Counted from the stretch's first letter, positions 25,822-36,276 are shown. The stretch: 64,000 nt of DNA from Anderseniella sp. (GCA_028289645.1 JANQOK010000016.1:1-64000); one strand, 5' to 3'. Numbers and translations: made by a program. The notes: a model not told the origin generated them from the letters alone.

Positions 25822-26964
25822 CTATCCCATCCGGCCGGGGTTCAAGATACCGTGCGGATCAAAGCGCGACCTGAGACCGGCGCTGATCTTTGCAAGTGGT
25901 GCAGCTTCCGGATGAAACACGCCCAGCTCGCTGGCAGTTGCGTCATTTGAGCGGATCAACGTGGCGTGGCCGTCGATGCCGTTCATGACGGCTCTTACAT
26001 CCTGGCCTTCCGGCACACAGGCCCACACCAGGCCTCCGCCCCAGTCAAACTGACATTGCGCGTTGCCGCCGAGCAGATTTGCAAGTTTCGGCCCGTCCGA
26101 GGGTTTTACGGATATGCGCCATATGTCGCCCGGTCCGGTTGCCACCAGTTCGGCATCGCGGATCTGCTGCCACAACTTGTTGGATTTAGCCTGATCAGCC
26201 TCAATGCTCACATCGCCAAAGCTGCCCAGCAGTTCTCTCAGTTTGTCTGACCTGTATTTGACGGAACCGGCAAAGCCTTCAACGCGGATACAGGTGCGCG
26301 CCGGTTGATCGTTGTCAGGCGGCAGGTGTGCGGCACCGTTTACGTCATAAGGCGCCGTAAGGGCCGCACTCATGGCCGCCCCTGCGCTGGTGTTGTCGAG
26401 ATCGTGGACGACAATCGTCGCACCTGCCTCCGGCATCGGCAGCACCTTGAAGGCAACTTCGGTCAGCACACCGAGCGTGCCGTGACTGCCGGCCATCAGC
26501 TTGACCAGGTCATATCCGGTGACATTCTTCATCACCCGGCCGCCATTCTTGACGATGGTGCCTTCACCATCGACAAAACGCACGCCGATCAGCGAGTCCC
26601 GGCAGGCGCCCGCCTGAATGCGGCGCGGACCGGAAACGTTGGCCGCGACCACGCCACCAATGGTCGACTTGCCATTGGTGCCATACAGGGCCCGGTGGTC
26701 CATGGGCTCAAACGGCAGTCTCTGGCCTTCCTTGGCGAGTGTCTGGTCGATTGTCTGCAGCGGTGTGCCGGCAGCTGCGACAATGGTCAGCGCGCCGGGC
26801 TCGTACAGCGACACGCCGGTCAGGCCGGTGGTATCAAGCAATTCGCCGGTTACGCCATGGCCCAGCCCTGCCCGTGAACCGCCGCCGCGAATTTGCAGTT
26901 TCGTGCCTTTTGCCGCCGACGCCTTGACGGCGTCAGCCAGCTCCTGTTCCGATTTGGGTTTCAT
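25822..26964 (-). CDS. glcE: Glycolate oxidase FAD-binding subunit GlcE
   Basis: A 380-residue FAD-binding type 4 protein. PCMH-fold signatures are LQIRGGGSRAGLG, LPFEPMDHRALYGTNGKSTIGGVVAANVSGPRR and GRVMKNVTGYDLVKLMAGSHGTLGVLTE. It is shorter and more divergent than GlcD, as usual for GlcE. Its start codon overlaps the glcD stop, so glcD-glcE-glcF is one translationally coupled operon. Confidence 0.94.
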   Translation of the reverse strand: MKPKSEQELADAVKASAAKGTKLQIRGGGSRAGLGHGVTGELLDTTGLTGVSLYEPGALTIVAAAGTPLQTIDQTLAKEGQRLPFEPMDHRALYGTNGKSTIGGVVAANVSGPRRIQAGACRDSLIGVRFVDGEGTIVKNGGRVMKNVTGYDLVKLMAGSHGTLGVLTEVAFKVLPMPEAGATIVVHDLDNTSAGAAMSAALTAPYDVNGAAHLPPDNDQPARTCIRVEGFAGSVKYRSDKLRELLGSFGDVSIEADQAKSNKLWQQIRDAELVATGPGDIWRISVKPSDGPKLANLLGGNAQCQFDWGGGLVWACVPEGQDVRAVMNGIDGHATLIRSNDATASELGVFHPEAAPLAKISAGLRSRFDPHGILNPGRMG

Positions 26965-28397
26965 GCTGCCTCGCGCCGCGTCCTGGTTGTGATCAGCGGG
27001 AACACCTTGGCCGGATTGAGCAGCCAGCCGGGATCAAACACATCCTTGACCCGCACCTGCGCTTCCAGATCGCCCTCGTTGTACTGGGTCAGCATCAGGT
27101 CGCGCTTTTCGACACCGACGCCATGTTCGCCGGTGAGGCAACCGCCCACTTCAACGCACAGTTTGAGAATCTCCGCGCCCATGGCCTCGCAGGTCTCCAG
27201 GTCGCCCGGCTTGTTGGCGTCAAACAGGATCAGCGGGTGCAGATTGCCGTCGCCGGCATGGAACACGTTGGCCACGTCGAGGCCGTACTCGTCCGACAGT
27301 TCCTGCATGCGGCGCAGCACCAGGGGAAGCTGGCTGACCGGGATGGTGCCGTCGAGACAGATATAGTCATTGATCTGACCCATGGCGCCGAATGCGGCCT
27401 TGCGGCCTTTCCAGATGGCCGCGGATTCTTCCGCACTGGCGCTCTCGCGAAGCTCAACCGGATTGTGCCGGCGGGCAATGGTCTTGATCTTCTCGAGCTG
27501 CTCGACGATTTCCGCCTCGGACCCCTCAACCTCGACAATCAGCAGGGCTTCAACGTCCGGGTAGCCGGCATGGGCAAAATCTTCCGTCGCCCGGATGCAA
27601 GGCCGGTCCATGAACTCGATGGCGACCGGCAATACGCCGGCCTTGATGATGTCGGCCACGCAGGCACCGGCGACTTCCGAGCGATCGAATCCCAACAGCA
27701 CGGGCCTTGCTCCTTCCGGCTTCCTCAAGATGCGCAACGTCGCTTCTGTGACAATGCCAAGCTGGCCCTCCGAGCCACAGATGACACCAAGCAGATCGTA
27801 GACGGCGGCATCCAGATGGGCGCCGCCGATATCGACAATGTCGCCTTGCATGGTGACCATCCTGACACCCATCAGGTTGTTGGTGGTCACACCGTATTTC
27901 AGGCAATGGGCACCGCCGGAATTCATCGCAATGTTGCCGGCGATCGCACAGGCGAGCTGGCTCGACGGATCCGGCGCATAGAAAAATTCGTTTTCCTCAA
28001 CCGCGCCGGTCACCGAAAGGTTGGTGCGTCCGGTCTCAACCCTGATGAAGCGGTTGTCATAGTCGGTTTCCAGCACCGCGTTCATGCGCGATACGCCGAT
28101 AATGATGCTATCGGCGGTCGGCAGCGAGCCTCCGGCCAGCGACGTGCCGGCGCCACGCGGCACCACCGGAACGCCTTCTTCATGGCAGATTTTCAGGCAC
28201 GCGGCGACTTCCTCGGTCGAGCCGGGCAGCACCACCGCGAGCGGCTGGCAGCGGTACGCGGTCAGCGCGTCACACTCATAGGCACGGGTTTCGTTGGGAT
28301 CGGAGATCACCGCCTCACCGGGGAGCAATTCCTGAAGCCGTGCCACAATAGATGCCTTGCGCTCCAGCACGGTTTGATCCGGGACCGGCATTTCCAT
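26961..28397 (-). CDS. glcD: Glycolate oxidase catalytic FAD subunit GlcD
   Basis: A 478-residue FAD-linked oxidase. It has VVPRGAGTSLAGG and FYAPDPSSQLACAIAGNIAMNSGGAHCLKYGVTTNNL for FAD binding, and a C-terminal domain with NVFHAGDGNLHPLILFD and CLTGEHGVGVEKRDLM. It oxidises glycolate (possibly D-lactate) to the oxo acid. GGAAGGAAG precedes the ATG. A long palindrome lies about 85-110 bases upstream. Confidence 0.95.
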   Translation of the reverse strand: MEMPVPDQTVLERKASIVARLQELLPGEAVISDPNETRAYECDALTAYRCQPLAVVLPGSTEEVAACLKICHEEGVPVVPRGAGTSLAGGSLPTADSIIIGVSRMNAVLETDYDNRFIRVETGRTNLSVTGAVEENEFFYAPDPSSQLACAIAGNIAMNSGGAHCLKYGVTTNNLMGVRMVTMQGDIVDIGGAHLDAAVYDLLGVICGSEGQLGIVTEATLRILRKPEGARPVLLGFDRSEVAGACVADIIKAGVLPVAIEFMDRPCIRATEDFAHAGYPDVEALLIVEVEGSEAEIVEQLEKIKTIARRHNPVELRESASAEESAAIWKGRKAAFGAMGQINDYICLDGTIPVSQLPLVLRRMQELSDEYGLDVANVFHAGDGNLHPLILFDANKPGDLETCEAMGAEILKLCVEVGGCLTGEHGVGVEKRDLMLTQYNEGDLEAQVRVKDVFDPGWLLNPAKVFPLITTRTRREAA

Positions 28398-28480
28398 ATC
28401 GGGTCTTCCTTCCTGCTCGTTCCACCTGCACCATGTGATTCAAACTATTGAACGCAAGGCGGCCAGAAACGGGTCATCAA

Positions 28481-28505
28481 AATTGGTAAAAAAATATTAC
28501 CAATT
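28481..28505. promoter_or_regulatory. Palindrome upstream of glcD, GntR/FCD-type operator candidate
   Basis: Arms AATTGGTAA and TTACCAATT surround a 7-base A/T spacer. The half-site TTGGT/ACCAA is shared by FCD-type GntR regulators of hydroxyacid genes such as LldR, PdhR and GlcC, although their operators usually have a shorter spacer. It lies 84 bases upstream of the glcD start, in the 171-base gap after dctM. Confidence 0.55.
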
Positions 28506-28568
28506 AATTCGCCGCTTGGATACCCCTACTTTGGCTGAATATCAAACCGGTGTCGAATGCCGCAATTT

Positions 28569-30140
28569 TCAGCGGCCGAACATCACTTGCGGCAGCCAGA
28601 TGGCGATGTCCGGCAGCAGCCAGATCAATGCCACTCCAATGGCCTGCAGGGCGATAAACGGGATCACGCCACGGTAAATGTCAGCAGTGGTTATCTCGGG
28701 CGGGGCAGCACCGCGCAGATAGAACAGGGAAAAGCCAAACGGCGGCGTCAGGAAGCTGGTTTGCAGGTTGATGGCAATCAGCACGGCGAGCCAGATCGGG
28801 TCATGGCCCATGACGATCAGCGCCGGCACCACAATCGGCAGCAGGATGACCGATATCTCGACGAAATCAAGAATGAAGCCGAGCAGAAAGATCAATATCA
28901 TGACGAACACAAGCGCGCCCGTGGCACCGCCCGGCATGGCTTCCACCAGGTGTTCGATACGCTGGTCACCGCCGAGTCCGCGAAACACCAGCGAGAACAC
29001 GCTGGCGCCGATAATAGTGCCGAAGATCATCGAACTGACGCTCATGGTGCGGGTGTTGATAGTGCCGAGGTACCCTTCCCGCGAGGCGTGGCGGATGGCA
29101 CGCCAGATGCCCCAGGCAACCACCGCCACCAGGCCAGCGCCGAGTGCGGCCAGCAGCCATACACCCAAATCGGCGTCTGAACGCTGAAGGCGGATGGATG
29201 TTGATGACGCCAGCACGACAATACCGGCAAGAGCAGCAATGGCCAGCAGGCTGGCCGCGCGACCGTCTTCGTCGCGGCGATAGCTAGCCAGCAGCAAGGC
29301 ACCGACTGCGCCGACGCTGGCGGCCTCGGTTGGTGTTGCAACTCCGCCAACGATTGACCCCAGCACAGCGACAATCAGGAAGATCGGCGGCAACAGGACC
29401 CGCAACAACTGCCTTGTGCTGACCGGTTCAGCCGCTTCGCGCGGCATGGCCGGTGCCCGTTCAGGCCTGATCCAAGCCAATGCCAGTATGTAGGCTATGT
29501 ACAACACCACCAGCACCAGCCCCGGCAGCAGGGCAGCCGAAAAAGTCTGGCCGACGCTGATGGTCTCAACGGTGAACTTGCCCTGTTCAAACTGCGCCTG
29601 CTGATAGGCAGACGACATCACCTCGGACAGAATGATCAGCAGGGTCGACGGCGGAATGATCTGGCCCAGTGTTCCGGCCGTGCAAACGGTTCCGGCGGCC
29701 AGACGTTTCGAATAGCCGTTGCGCAGCATGGCCGGCAAGGCGATCAGCGCCATGGTGATGACGGTGGCCCCGACAATGCCGGTCGACGCGGCCAGCAGCA
29801 TGCCGACCACCACTACGGATACGGCCAGACCACCGCGCCTGGTGCCGAACAGCCGGCCCATTTCCTCCAGCAGCTCTTCCGCCAGCCGGCTGCGTTCAAG
29901 CACGATCCCCATGAACACAAACAGCGGAATGGCAATCAGCACCTGATTGGTCATGATGCCGAACACGCGTTGCGACAGCGCACCGAGCAGAGCCGTGTCG
30001 AATGCCCCGAGAACGGCCCCGAGGCCGGCAAAGATCGTCGCCACACCGGCCAGGGTGAAGGTAACCGGATAGCCGCGCAAAAGTGCTGCCGCTAGCACCA
30101 GAAACATGGCAATATCGAGGTTTTCCGCAATGAAACTCAT
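28569..30140 (-). CDS. dctM: TRAP transporter large permease (DctM family), hut-linked
   Basis: A 523-residue integral membrane protein with the DctM hydrophobic pattern: repeated helices, and family segments such as FGIMTNQVLIAIPLFVFMG, TGIVGATVITMALIALPAML, CTAGTLGQIIPPSTLLIIL and LQTSFLTPPFGFSLFYLRG. It is longer than typical DctM because of an inserted segment of extra helices around residues 270-350, as seen in FcbT3-like permeases. It would translocate a carboxylate with sodium. Its start overlaps dctQ. It ends the run hutI-hutH-hutU-dctP-dctQ-dctM. Confidence 0.93.
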   Translation of the reverse strand: MSFIAENLDIAMFLVLAAALLRGYPVTFTLAGVATIFAGLGAVLGAFDTALLGALSQRVFGIMTNQVLIAIPLFVFMGIVLERSRLAEELLEEMGRLFGTRRGGLAVSVVVVGMLLAASTGIVGATVITMALIALPAMLRNGYSKRLAAGTVCTAGTLGQIIPPSTLLIILSEVMSSAYQQAQFEQGKFTVETISVGQTFSAALLPGLVLVVLYIAYILALAWIRPERAPAMPREAAEPVSTRQLLRVLLPPIFLIVAVLGSIVGGVATPTEAASVGAVGALLLASYRRDEDGRAASLLAIAALAGIVVLASSTSIRLQRSDADLGVWLLAALGAGLVAVVAWGIWRAIRHASREGYLGTINTRTMSVSSMIFGTIIGASVFSLVFRGLGGDQRIEHLVEAMPGGATGALVFVMILIFLLGFILDFVEISVILLPIVVPALIVMGHDPIWLAVLIAINLQTSFLTPPFGFSLFYLRGAAPPEITTADIYRGVIPFIALQAIGVALIWLLPDIAIWLPQVMFGR

Positions 30141-30640
30141 TCCCGGCGCTCCAGCCGGGCCAGGTCACGCAACAGGCAGGCAACCCCCTGTATCAGCAAC
30201 AACAGACAAAATGCCGGGATCAGGCTCTTGAGCAGAAACGACGCCGGAATGCCACCAACGGAGATGGCGCCTTCCAGAATGGATACGGAGTTGCGCACAT
30301 AGGGCCAGCTCACCCAGGCGATGAGGATGACCGAGGGGATCAGCAGCAGCACCGCACCTGCAGCATTGACACGGGCACGCCCGTGCTCATCGCGGCGGCT
30401 GTAGAAAATGTCAACACGGACATGTTCATCGACCAGCAGCGTGTAACCGGCGCCGAGCATGAACAATGCCGCGTGCATGTACAAAACCCCTTCGCCTAGA
30501 AACACGAAGGAGACGCCGAACAGGTAACGCATGATGACGATGGCGAACTGTAAAAGCACCATGGCGAGCGCCAGCCAGCGCACCGTCAATCCGCACCAGC
30601 GGTTGACCGCATCAAGCCGCCCGGCCCAGCCCTTCAGCAT
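30137..30640 (-). CDS. dctQ: TRAP transporter small permease (DctQ family), hut-linked
   Basis: A 167-residue membrane protein with four predicted helices (VRWLALAMVLLQFAIVIMRYLFG, GVLYMHAALFMLGAGYTLL, AAGAVLLLIPSVILIAWVSWP, FLLKSLIPAFCLLLLIQGVACLL) and the DctQ segment DEHVRVDIFYSRRDEHGRARVN. It pairs with DctM and is separated from the binding-protein gene by 63 bases containing a strong hairpin. Confidence 0.92.
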   Translation of the reverse strand: MLKGWAGRLDAVNRWCGLTVRWLALAMVLLQFAIVIMRYLFGVSFVFLGEGVLYMHAALFMLGAGYTLLVDEHVRVDIFYSRRDEHGRARVNAAGAVLLLIPSVILIAWVSWPYVRNSVSILEGAISVGGIPASFLLKSLIPAFCLLLLIQGVACLLRDLARLERRE

Positions 30641-30665
30641 GCAACACCCGCCCTCAGAGATCGCC

Positions 30666-30690
30666 GGCCGGTTCCGCCAGGAAACCGGCC
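30666..30690 (-). promoter_or_regulatory. Stable hairpin between dctP and dctQ (hut-linked TRAP)
   Basis: GGCCGGTT and AACCGGCC pair, and further pairing in the loop (TCC with GGA) makes a long GC-rich stem. No U-tract follows on the minus strand. It probably stabilises or attenuates the transcript so that the binding protein exceeds the permeases, a common arrangement after substrate-binding-protein genes. Confidence 0.5.
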
Positions 30691-30703
30691 GTCAGTGACT
30701 GCA

Positions 30704-31798
30704 TCACCCACCGTACTTGTAGTCCAGGGCGCGGGCATTCATCTGGCCATTGTCGGCATAGGCCATGTAGTCGGATACCGACTTGCGATAGACAAGGAAG
30801 CTTTCGGTGATTTTCTTGACCAGTTCATCCTCGTCATTGCGCAGGTCGTCGATCACCTGACCGGCCGCGTTGCCCATGGCCTTGACGACGTCTTCCGGCA
30901 GCATCTTCACCTGCACGCCATGCTCGGCCACCATCTGGTTCAGCGCCCTGGCATGCTTGGTGGTGTACTCGGTCCACACCGGATTGTAGAGCGATTCACA
31001 GGCAAAGCTGACGGCCTGCTTGAGATCATCCGGCAAGCCGTCATAGGCCGTCTTGTTGAAGCCGCACTCCTCGGCCGAAGACGGCTCGCCAACACCGGGC
31101 CAGTAATAGTTCTTGGAAATCTGGTAGAAACCAAGGGCCGAATCCGTCCACGGGCCGATGAACTCGCCGGCATCGATGGTGCCGGACTGCAGCGCCTGAA
31201 ACATATCGCGCCCGCCCATAGCCTGCACCGCCATGCCCAGCTTGGCGCACATTTCCGATGCCAGCCCGGTGGTGCGGTAGCGCAAGCCTTTCAAGTCATC
31301 CACCGACTTGATTTCATTGCGGAACCAGCCGGCCCATTGCGGTCCGGAATTGCCGCACAGGAAAGGCTTCAGGTTGAAGCGGGCATACATCTCATCATAA
31401 AGCGCCTGGCCGCCACCGTGGTAGAGCCAGCCCACCTGCTCGTCCGCCCTGAGGCCGAACGGCTGCGAGCCGAACAACAGGATACCCTTGGATTTCGAGC
31501 CCCAATAAGCCGGTACGGCGTGGTAGAGTTCTGCGGTTCCCTCGGAAACCGCGTCGAAGACACCTCGTCCCGGCACCAGCTCTCCGGCTGCAAAAAGCTC
31601 CACTTCGATACGTCCGCCGGAGGCCGCAGCAATGCGGTCCGCCAACATCTGGGCGGCGACACCGGGTCCCGGCAGGTTCTTCGGCCACGCGGTGACCATT
31701 TTCCACTTGCGCTTGTCCTGGGCAATTGCCGGTGTGGCAAGTGCAGCGGTGGCTGCGGCGCCCGCGGCACCTGTCCTGATGAAGTCACGTCTTTTCAT
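30704..31798 (-). CDS. dctP: TRAP transporter substrate-binding protein (DctP, FcbT1/TakP-like), hut-linked
   Basis: A 364-residue periplasmic binding protein with a twin-arginine signal (MKRRDFIRTGAAGAAATAALATPAIA). The mature protein shows WKMVTAWPKNLPGPG, HAVPAYWGSKSKGI, GLRYRTTGLASEMCAKLGMAV and GTIDAGEFIGPWTD; the arginine in RYRTTG is placed where TRAP binding proteins hold the ligand carboxylate. It resembles the mannitol/chloroaromatic/2-oxoacid subgroup. It lies 22 bases downstream of hutU with AGGAGA before its ATG, implying a ligand linked to histidine catabolism. Confidence 0.92.
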   Translation of the reverse strand: MKRRDFIRTGAAGAAATAALATPAIAQDKRKWKMVTAWPKNLPGPGVAAQMLADRIAAASGGRIEVELFAAGELVPGRGVFDAVSEGTAELYHAVPAYWGSKSKGILLFGSQPFGLRADEQVGWLYHGGGQALYDEMYARFNLKPFLCGNSGPQWAGWFRNEIKSVDDLKGLRYRTTGLASEMCAKLGMAVQAMGGRDMFQALQSGTIDAGEFIGPWTDSALGFYQISKNYYWPGVGEPSSAEECGFNKTAYDGLPDDLKQAVSFACESLYNPVWTEYTTKHARALNQMVAEHGVQVKMLPEDVVKAMGNAAGQVIDDLRNDEDELVKKITESFLVYRKSVSDYMAYADNGQMNARALDYKYGG

Positions 31799-31820
31799 TG
31801 CGGTTCTCCTGTTTTTCAGC

Positions 31821-33497
31821 TCACTTACCCAAAATGCCCGGCAGGTTCAGGCCGTGTTCGCGGGCGCAGTCGAGCGCCGTTTCATAGCCTGCATCGGCAT
31901 GGCGCATAACGCCAGTGGCCGGGTCGTTCCACAACACGCGGCCGATGCGCCGGGCCGCATCATCGCTGCCGTCACAACAGATCACCATGCCGGAATGCTG
32001 CGAGTACCCCATGCCGACGCCACCGCCATGGTGCAGCGACACCCAGGTGGCACCCGATGCGCAGTTGAGCAGGGCATTCAGCAGCGGCCAGTCCGACACC
32101 GCATCGGAGCCATCCTTCATGGCCTCGGTTTCGCGGTTGGGCGATGCCACCGAGCCCGAATCCAGGTGATCACGGCCGATCACCACCGGTGCCTTGAGTT
32201 CGCCTGACGCGACCATCTCATTGAAGGCCAGACCGAGCCGGTGACGCTGCCCCAGGCCGACCCAGCAGATGCGGGCCGGCAGGCCCTGGAAGGAGATCCG
32301 CTCGCGCGCCATGTCGAGCCAGTTGTGCAGATGCCCGTCATCCGGGATCAGTTCCTTGACCTTGGCATCGGTCTTGTAGATGTCTTCCGGATCACCGGAC
32401 AGGGCGCACCACCTGAACGGGCCGATGCCCTTGCAGAACAGGGGCCGGATATAGGCGGGCACGAAACCGGGAAAGGCGAAGGCATTTTCTAGCCCCTCGT
32501 CCTTGGCCACCTGGCGGATGTTGTTGCCGTAATCAAGCGTCGGCACGCCGGCGTTCCAGAAATCCACCATCGCCGCAACATGCACTTTCATCGACGCACG
32601 CGCCGCCTTCTCGACCGCTGCCGGATCACTTTCGCGCCTGTCGCGCCATTCGGCCATGGTCCAGCCCTGCGGCAGGTAGCCGTTGACCGGGTCATGGGCC
32701 GAGGTCTGGTCGGTCACGATATCGGGCCTGACACCGCGCGCCACCAGTTCGGGAAACACGTCAGCCGCATTGCCCAGCAGGCCGACCGATTTGGCTTCCC
32801 CCGCCTTCGTCCAGCGCTCGATCATGTCAAGCGCCTCGTCCAGTGTTTCAGCCTTTTCATCGACATAGCGGGTGCGTTGGCGAAAATCGATGCGGGTCTC
32901 GTCACACTCCACCGCCAGACAGCAGGCACCGGCCATCACCGCGGCCAGGGGCTGGGCGCCGCCCATGCCGCCGAGTCCACCGGTCAGTATCCACTTGCCC
33001 TTCAGGTCGCCGTTATAGTGCTGACGGCCGGCCTCCGCAAAGGTCTCGTAGGTGCCCTGCACGATGCCCTGTGTGCCGATATAGATCCACGAACCGGCGG
33101 TCATCTGGCCGTACATCATCAGGCCCTTGCGGTCGAGCTCGTTGAAGTGCTTCCAGGTGGCCCACTCCGGCACCAGGTTGGAATTGGCGATCAACACCCG
33201 CGGGGCATCCGTATGGGTGCGGAACACGCCGACCGGCTTGCCGGACTGCACCAGCAGGGTCTCGTCGTCCTCAAGCGTCTTCAGCGAGGCAACGATGCGG
33301 TCGAAATCTGCCCATGTGCGCGTCGCCCGGCCAATGCCGCCATAGACCACCAGTTCGTGCGGGTTTTCCGCCACATCCGGATGCAGATTGTTCATCAGCA
33401 TCCGCATCGGGGCTTCGGTCAGCCAGGATTTTGCAGTGATGTCGGTGCCGGTGTCGGGATACACATCACGCAGGTTGTGGCGCGGGTTCGTGGTCAT
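31821..33497 (-). CDS. hutU: Urocanate hydratase
   Basis: A 558-residue NAD-containing enzyme that adds water to urocanate to give imidazolonepropionate. Family segments are clear: [40 protein letters not shown]-like, [36 protein letters not shown], and the catalytic-loop region [21 protein letters not shown] with [17 protein letters not shown] near the end. The start follows GGAAGG and lies 4 bases after the hutH stop; the longer frame would run into hutH. Confidence 0.97.
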   Translation of the reverse strand: MTTNPRHNLRDVYPDTGTDITAKSWLTEAPMRMLMNNLHPDVAENPHELVVYGGIGRATRTWADFDRIVASLKTLEDDETLLVQSGKPVGVFRTHTDAPRVLIANSNLVPEWATWKHFNELDRKGLMMYGQMTAGSWIYIGTQGIVQGTYETFAEAGRQHYNGDLKGKWILTGGLGGMGGAQPLAAVMAGACCLAVECDETRIDFRQRTRYVDEKAETLDEALDMIERWTKAGEAKSVGLLGNAADVFPELVARGVRPDIVTDQTSAHDPVNGYLPQGWTMAEWRDRRESDPAAVEKAARASMKVHVAAMVDFWNAGVPTLDYGNNIRQVAKDEGLENAFAFPGFVPAYIRPLFCKGIGPFRWCALSGDPEDIYKTDAKVKELIPDDGHLHNWLDMARERISFQGLPARICWVGLGQRHRLGLAFNEMVASGELKAPVVIGRDHLDSGSVASPNRETEAMKDGSDAVSDWPLLNALLNCASGATWVSLHHGGGVGMGYSQHSGMVICCDGSDDAARRIGRVLWNDPATGVMRHADAGYETALDCAREHGLNLPGILGK

Positions 33498-33501
33498 GAC
33501 A

Positions 33502-35043
33502 TCAATCCTTCCAGTCAATCAGTTGGTCGCTGCCGGTGGCGCGCGAAACGTCTCCGCCGGTCACCAAACCAGCCGCCAGTTGCAGTTCGGGGGCCATAAA
33601 ACGATCTTCGGCCAGTGATGGCACGTCGCGGCGCAACCGGGCCAGCACGGCCTGCAGCCTGTCACTGGTCTTTAACGGCGCGCGGCATTCCACACCCTGC
33701 GCGGCGCACAGCAGTTCGACGCCAATAATGTTCGACAGGTTTTCGTTCATCTGCATGAGGCGCCGCGCGCCATGCGCGGCCATGGACACATGATCTTCCT
33801 GGTTGGCGCTGGTCGGGGTGGAATCGGTCGAACAGGGCGTAGCGAGATGCTTGTTCTCGCTCATCAGGGCGGCTGTGGTGACCTCGGCGATCATATAACC
33901 GGAATTCAGTCCCGGATCCGGGGTCAGGAACGGCGGCAGGTCGAAGCTCAGGGTCGGATCGACCATGACCGCCGTGCGGCGTTGCGAGATGGAGCCGATT
34001 TCCGCGATGGCCAGCGCCATCTGGTCGGCGGCGAATGCCACCGGCTCAGCATGGAAGTTGCCGCCCGACACAATCAGGCCGGTTTCTGACAGCACCAGCG
34101 GATTGTCGGTGACGGCGTTGGCTTCGATTTGCAGCGTGCAGCCGGCCTGGCGCAGCAGGTCGATGGCGGCACCGGTCACCTGCGGCTGGCAGCGAATGCA
34201 GTACGGATCCTGCACCCGGGTGTCGCCCTCGCGATGGCTTTCCCGGATTTCCGACCCCTGCATCAGATGGCGGATGGCGGCTGCCACATCAATCTGGCCG
34301 CGGTGGCCGCGAAGGGCATGGATTTCCGGCTGCAGGGGCGCGGTGGAGCCCATGATGGCATCGGTGCTGAGCGCGGACGCGACGATTGCCGCTTCGGCGT
34401 TGCGCCGGGCCTCGAAGTACCCGGCCAGGGCGAAGGCGGTTGAAAACTGGGTCCCGTTTATCAGCGCAAGGCCTTCCTTGGCGCCAAGTGTGATCGGCTT
34501 GAGACCGGCCTTGCTCAGAGCCTGCGCCGCCGGCATTGTCTCGCCGGCCAGCTCGGCGTCACCTTCCCCCAGCATCGCCGCCGCCATATGGGCCAGCGGG
34601 GCCAGGTCGCCGGAGGCGCCCACGGAACCTTGTGCCGGAACAACCGGGGTCACGCCCGTGGCCAGCATGGCCTGTATCTGTTCGATCACCAGCCAGCGCA
34701 CGCCGGAAGCGCCGCGGCCCAGCGACAACAGTTTCAGCACCATCATCAGGCGCGCAATGCCGGTCGGGATCGCCTCGCCGACACCGGAGCAGTGCGACAG
34801 GATCAGGTTGCGCTGCAGGGTCTCGGTGTCATCGGGCTTGATTTTCACCGATGCCAGCTTGCCGAAGCCGGTATTGACGCCATATACCGGCTCGCCGCCG
34901 CGCGCCGCATCGGCCACACGCGCCGCCGCCGCGTCGACCAACCCGCGTGCGCTGTCATCGAGCATTGCGGCAGCTCCCGAGCGATGCAGACGTTGCAATT
35001 GCTCAAGGCTGGTGCTTCCTGGCTGCAGGGTGACGCTGGTCAT
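33502..35043 (-). CDS. hutH: Histidine ammonia-lyase
   Basis: A 513-residue lyase that removes ammonia from histidine to form urocanate. The Ala143-Ser144-Gly145 triad (in [14 protein letters not shown]) self-cyclises into the MIO cofactor. [11 protein letters not shown] near residue 54 carries the catalytic Tyr, and the C-terminal [10 protein letters not shown] region is present. The length is standard. Its start overlaps the hutI stop by four bases; the extra 28 codons upstream in frame lie inside hutI. Confidence 0.97.
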   Translation of the reverse strand: MTSVTLQPGSTSLEQLQRLHRSGAAAMLDDSARGLVDAAAARVADAARGGEPVYGVNTGFGKLASVKIKPDDTETLQRNLILSHCSGVGEAIPTGIARLMMVLKLLSLGRGASGVRWLVIEQIQAMLATGVTPVVPAQGSVGASGDLAPLAHMAAAMLGEGDAELAGETMPAAQALSKAGLKPITLGAKEGLALINGTQFSTAFALAGYFEARRNAEAAIVASALSTDAIMGSTAPLQPEIHALRGHRGQIDVAAAIRHLMQGSEIRESHREGDTRVQDPYCIRCQPQVTGAAIDLLRQAGCTLQIEANAVTDNPLVLSETGLIVSGGNFHAEPVAFAADQMALAIAEIGSISQRRTAVMVDPTLSFDLPPFLTPDPGLNSGYMIAEVTTAALMSENKHLATPCSTDSTPTSANQEDHVSMAAHGARRLMQMNENLSNIIGVELLCAAQGVECRAPLKTSDRLQAVLARLRRDVPSLAEDRFMAPELQLAAGLVTGGDVSRATGSDQLIDWKD

Positions 35044-36254
35044 GACACGGCGCCTGCGAACATGCGGCTGTGCAATGGGTTGAAGCCAATGCGGTAGGCC
35101 AGTTCGGCCGGATGTTCGACGTTCCATACTGCCAGGTCGGCACGTTTGCCCGCTTCCACGGTGCCGGTATCAGACAGGCCCAATGCGCGGGCTGCATTAC
35201 GCGTTGCCCCGGCCAGCGCTTCTTCCGGCGTCATGCGGAACAGCGTGCAGGCCATGTTCATGGTCAGCAACAGCGAGGTTGAGGGGGATGAGCCGGGGTT
35301 GCAGTCGGTGGCCACCGCCATGGCCACATTGTGCTTGCGAAACAGCTCAATCGGCGGCGCCTGGGTTTCACGCAGCGTGTAGAAGGCACCGGGCAGGATC
35401 ACGGCCACCGTGCCCGCCTCGGCCATGGCCTTAACACCCGTCTCATCGAGATACTCCAGATGATCGGCCGACAGTGCACCGTGGGCCGCCGCCAGCTTCG
35501 CACCGCCCAGATTTGACAACTGCTCGGCATGAAGCTTCACCGGCAGGCCCAATTCACCTGCTTTTTCAAACACTCGCTCTATTTGTGCAGACATAAAAGC
35601 AATGCCTTCGCAGAACCCGTCCACAGCATCGGCGAGCCCTTCGGCATGGGCTTTTTCCAGCGCCGGTATACAGACTTCATCGATATAGGCATCTGCCCTG
35701 CCCTTGTACTCGACGGGCACCGCATGTGCACCGAGGAACGATGTTTTCACGCGCACCGGGCGCTCGCCTTCGATCTTGCGTGCCACCCGCAACATGGCGA
35801 GCTCGGTATCAACATCAAGCCCGTACCCGGACTTGACCTCGATGGCTGTCACACCTTCCGCCAACAGCGCATCCACCCTCACAAGGGCGGCGTTCAGCAA
35901 TTCCTGCTCGCTGGCGCCCCGTGTCGCAGACACCGTGGAGACAATGCCGCCGCCGGCACGGGCCACCTCCTCATAGGTCGCTCCCTGCAGCCGCATTTCA
36001 AATTCACGCGCCCGATTGCCGCCGAACACGATGTGGGTATGACAGTCGATCAGGGCTGGCGTCACCAGGCGCCCCTCGAGATCATCCCGCTGCCAGCTGT
36101 CAAATTCTGACGGCACGCCATCGCGCGCGCCACACCAGACCACCTTGCCCGCATCCACGGCTATCGCCGCATCGGCAACGAGGCCATAAGGCGTCGCCCC
36201 GGCCGCCATGCTGGCCAGATTGAGATTCATCAGCAGTTTCGGGGAAGAGGACAC
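35040..36254 (-). CDS. hutI: Imidazolonepropionase
   Basis: A 404-residue zinc amidohydrolase that opens imidazolonepropionate to formiminoglutamate. The metal motif [10 protein letters not shown], then [32 protein letters not shown] and [11 protein letters not shown] define the family. The start is taken at a GTG ([15 protein letters not shown]) with AAGG six bases ahead. This gives the family length and falls 25 bases after the predicted transcription start. The upstream in-frame ATG at 36302 lies inside the promoter and should not be transcribed; an ATG at 36230 is possible. Confidence 0.95.
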   Translation of the reverse strand: MSSSPKLLMNLNLASMAAGATPYGLVADAAIAVDAGKVVWCGARDGVPSEFDSWQRDDLEGRLVTPALIDCHTHIVFGGNRAREFEMRLQGATYEEVARAGGGIVSTVSATRGASEQELLNAALVRVDALLAEGVTAIEVKSGYGLDVDTELAMLRVARKIEGERPVRVKTSFLGAHAVPVEYKGRADAYIDEVCIPALEKAHAEGLADAVDGFCEGIAFMSAQIERVFEKAGELGLPVKLHAEQLSNLGGAKLAAAHGALSADHLEYLDETGVKAMAEAGTVAVILPGAFYTLRETQAPPIELFRKHNVAMAVATDCNPGSSPSTSLLLTMNMACTLFRMTPEEALAGATRNAARALGLSDTGTVEAGKRADLAVWNVEHPAELAYRIGFNPLHSRMFAGAVS

Positions 36255-36276
36255 ACGCACACCCTTGAATGTTTGA

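Noticed and set aside
27123-28451. 442-residue plus-strand frame over glcD
   Set aside because: Complete antisense shadow of a gene with clear FAD motifs.
28569-31798. TRAP transporter assigned to glcDEF as a glycolate importer
   Set aside because: A 171-base gap with an operator-like palindrome separates it from glcD, while it continues directly from hutU. Not excluded, but less likely.
30695-31909. 404-residue plus-strand frame over the hut-linked dctP
   Set aside because: Antisense to a binding protein with a clear twin-arginine signal; no motif of its own.
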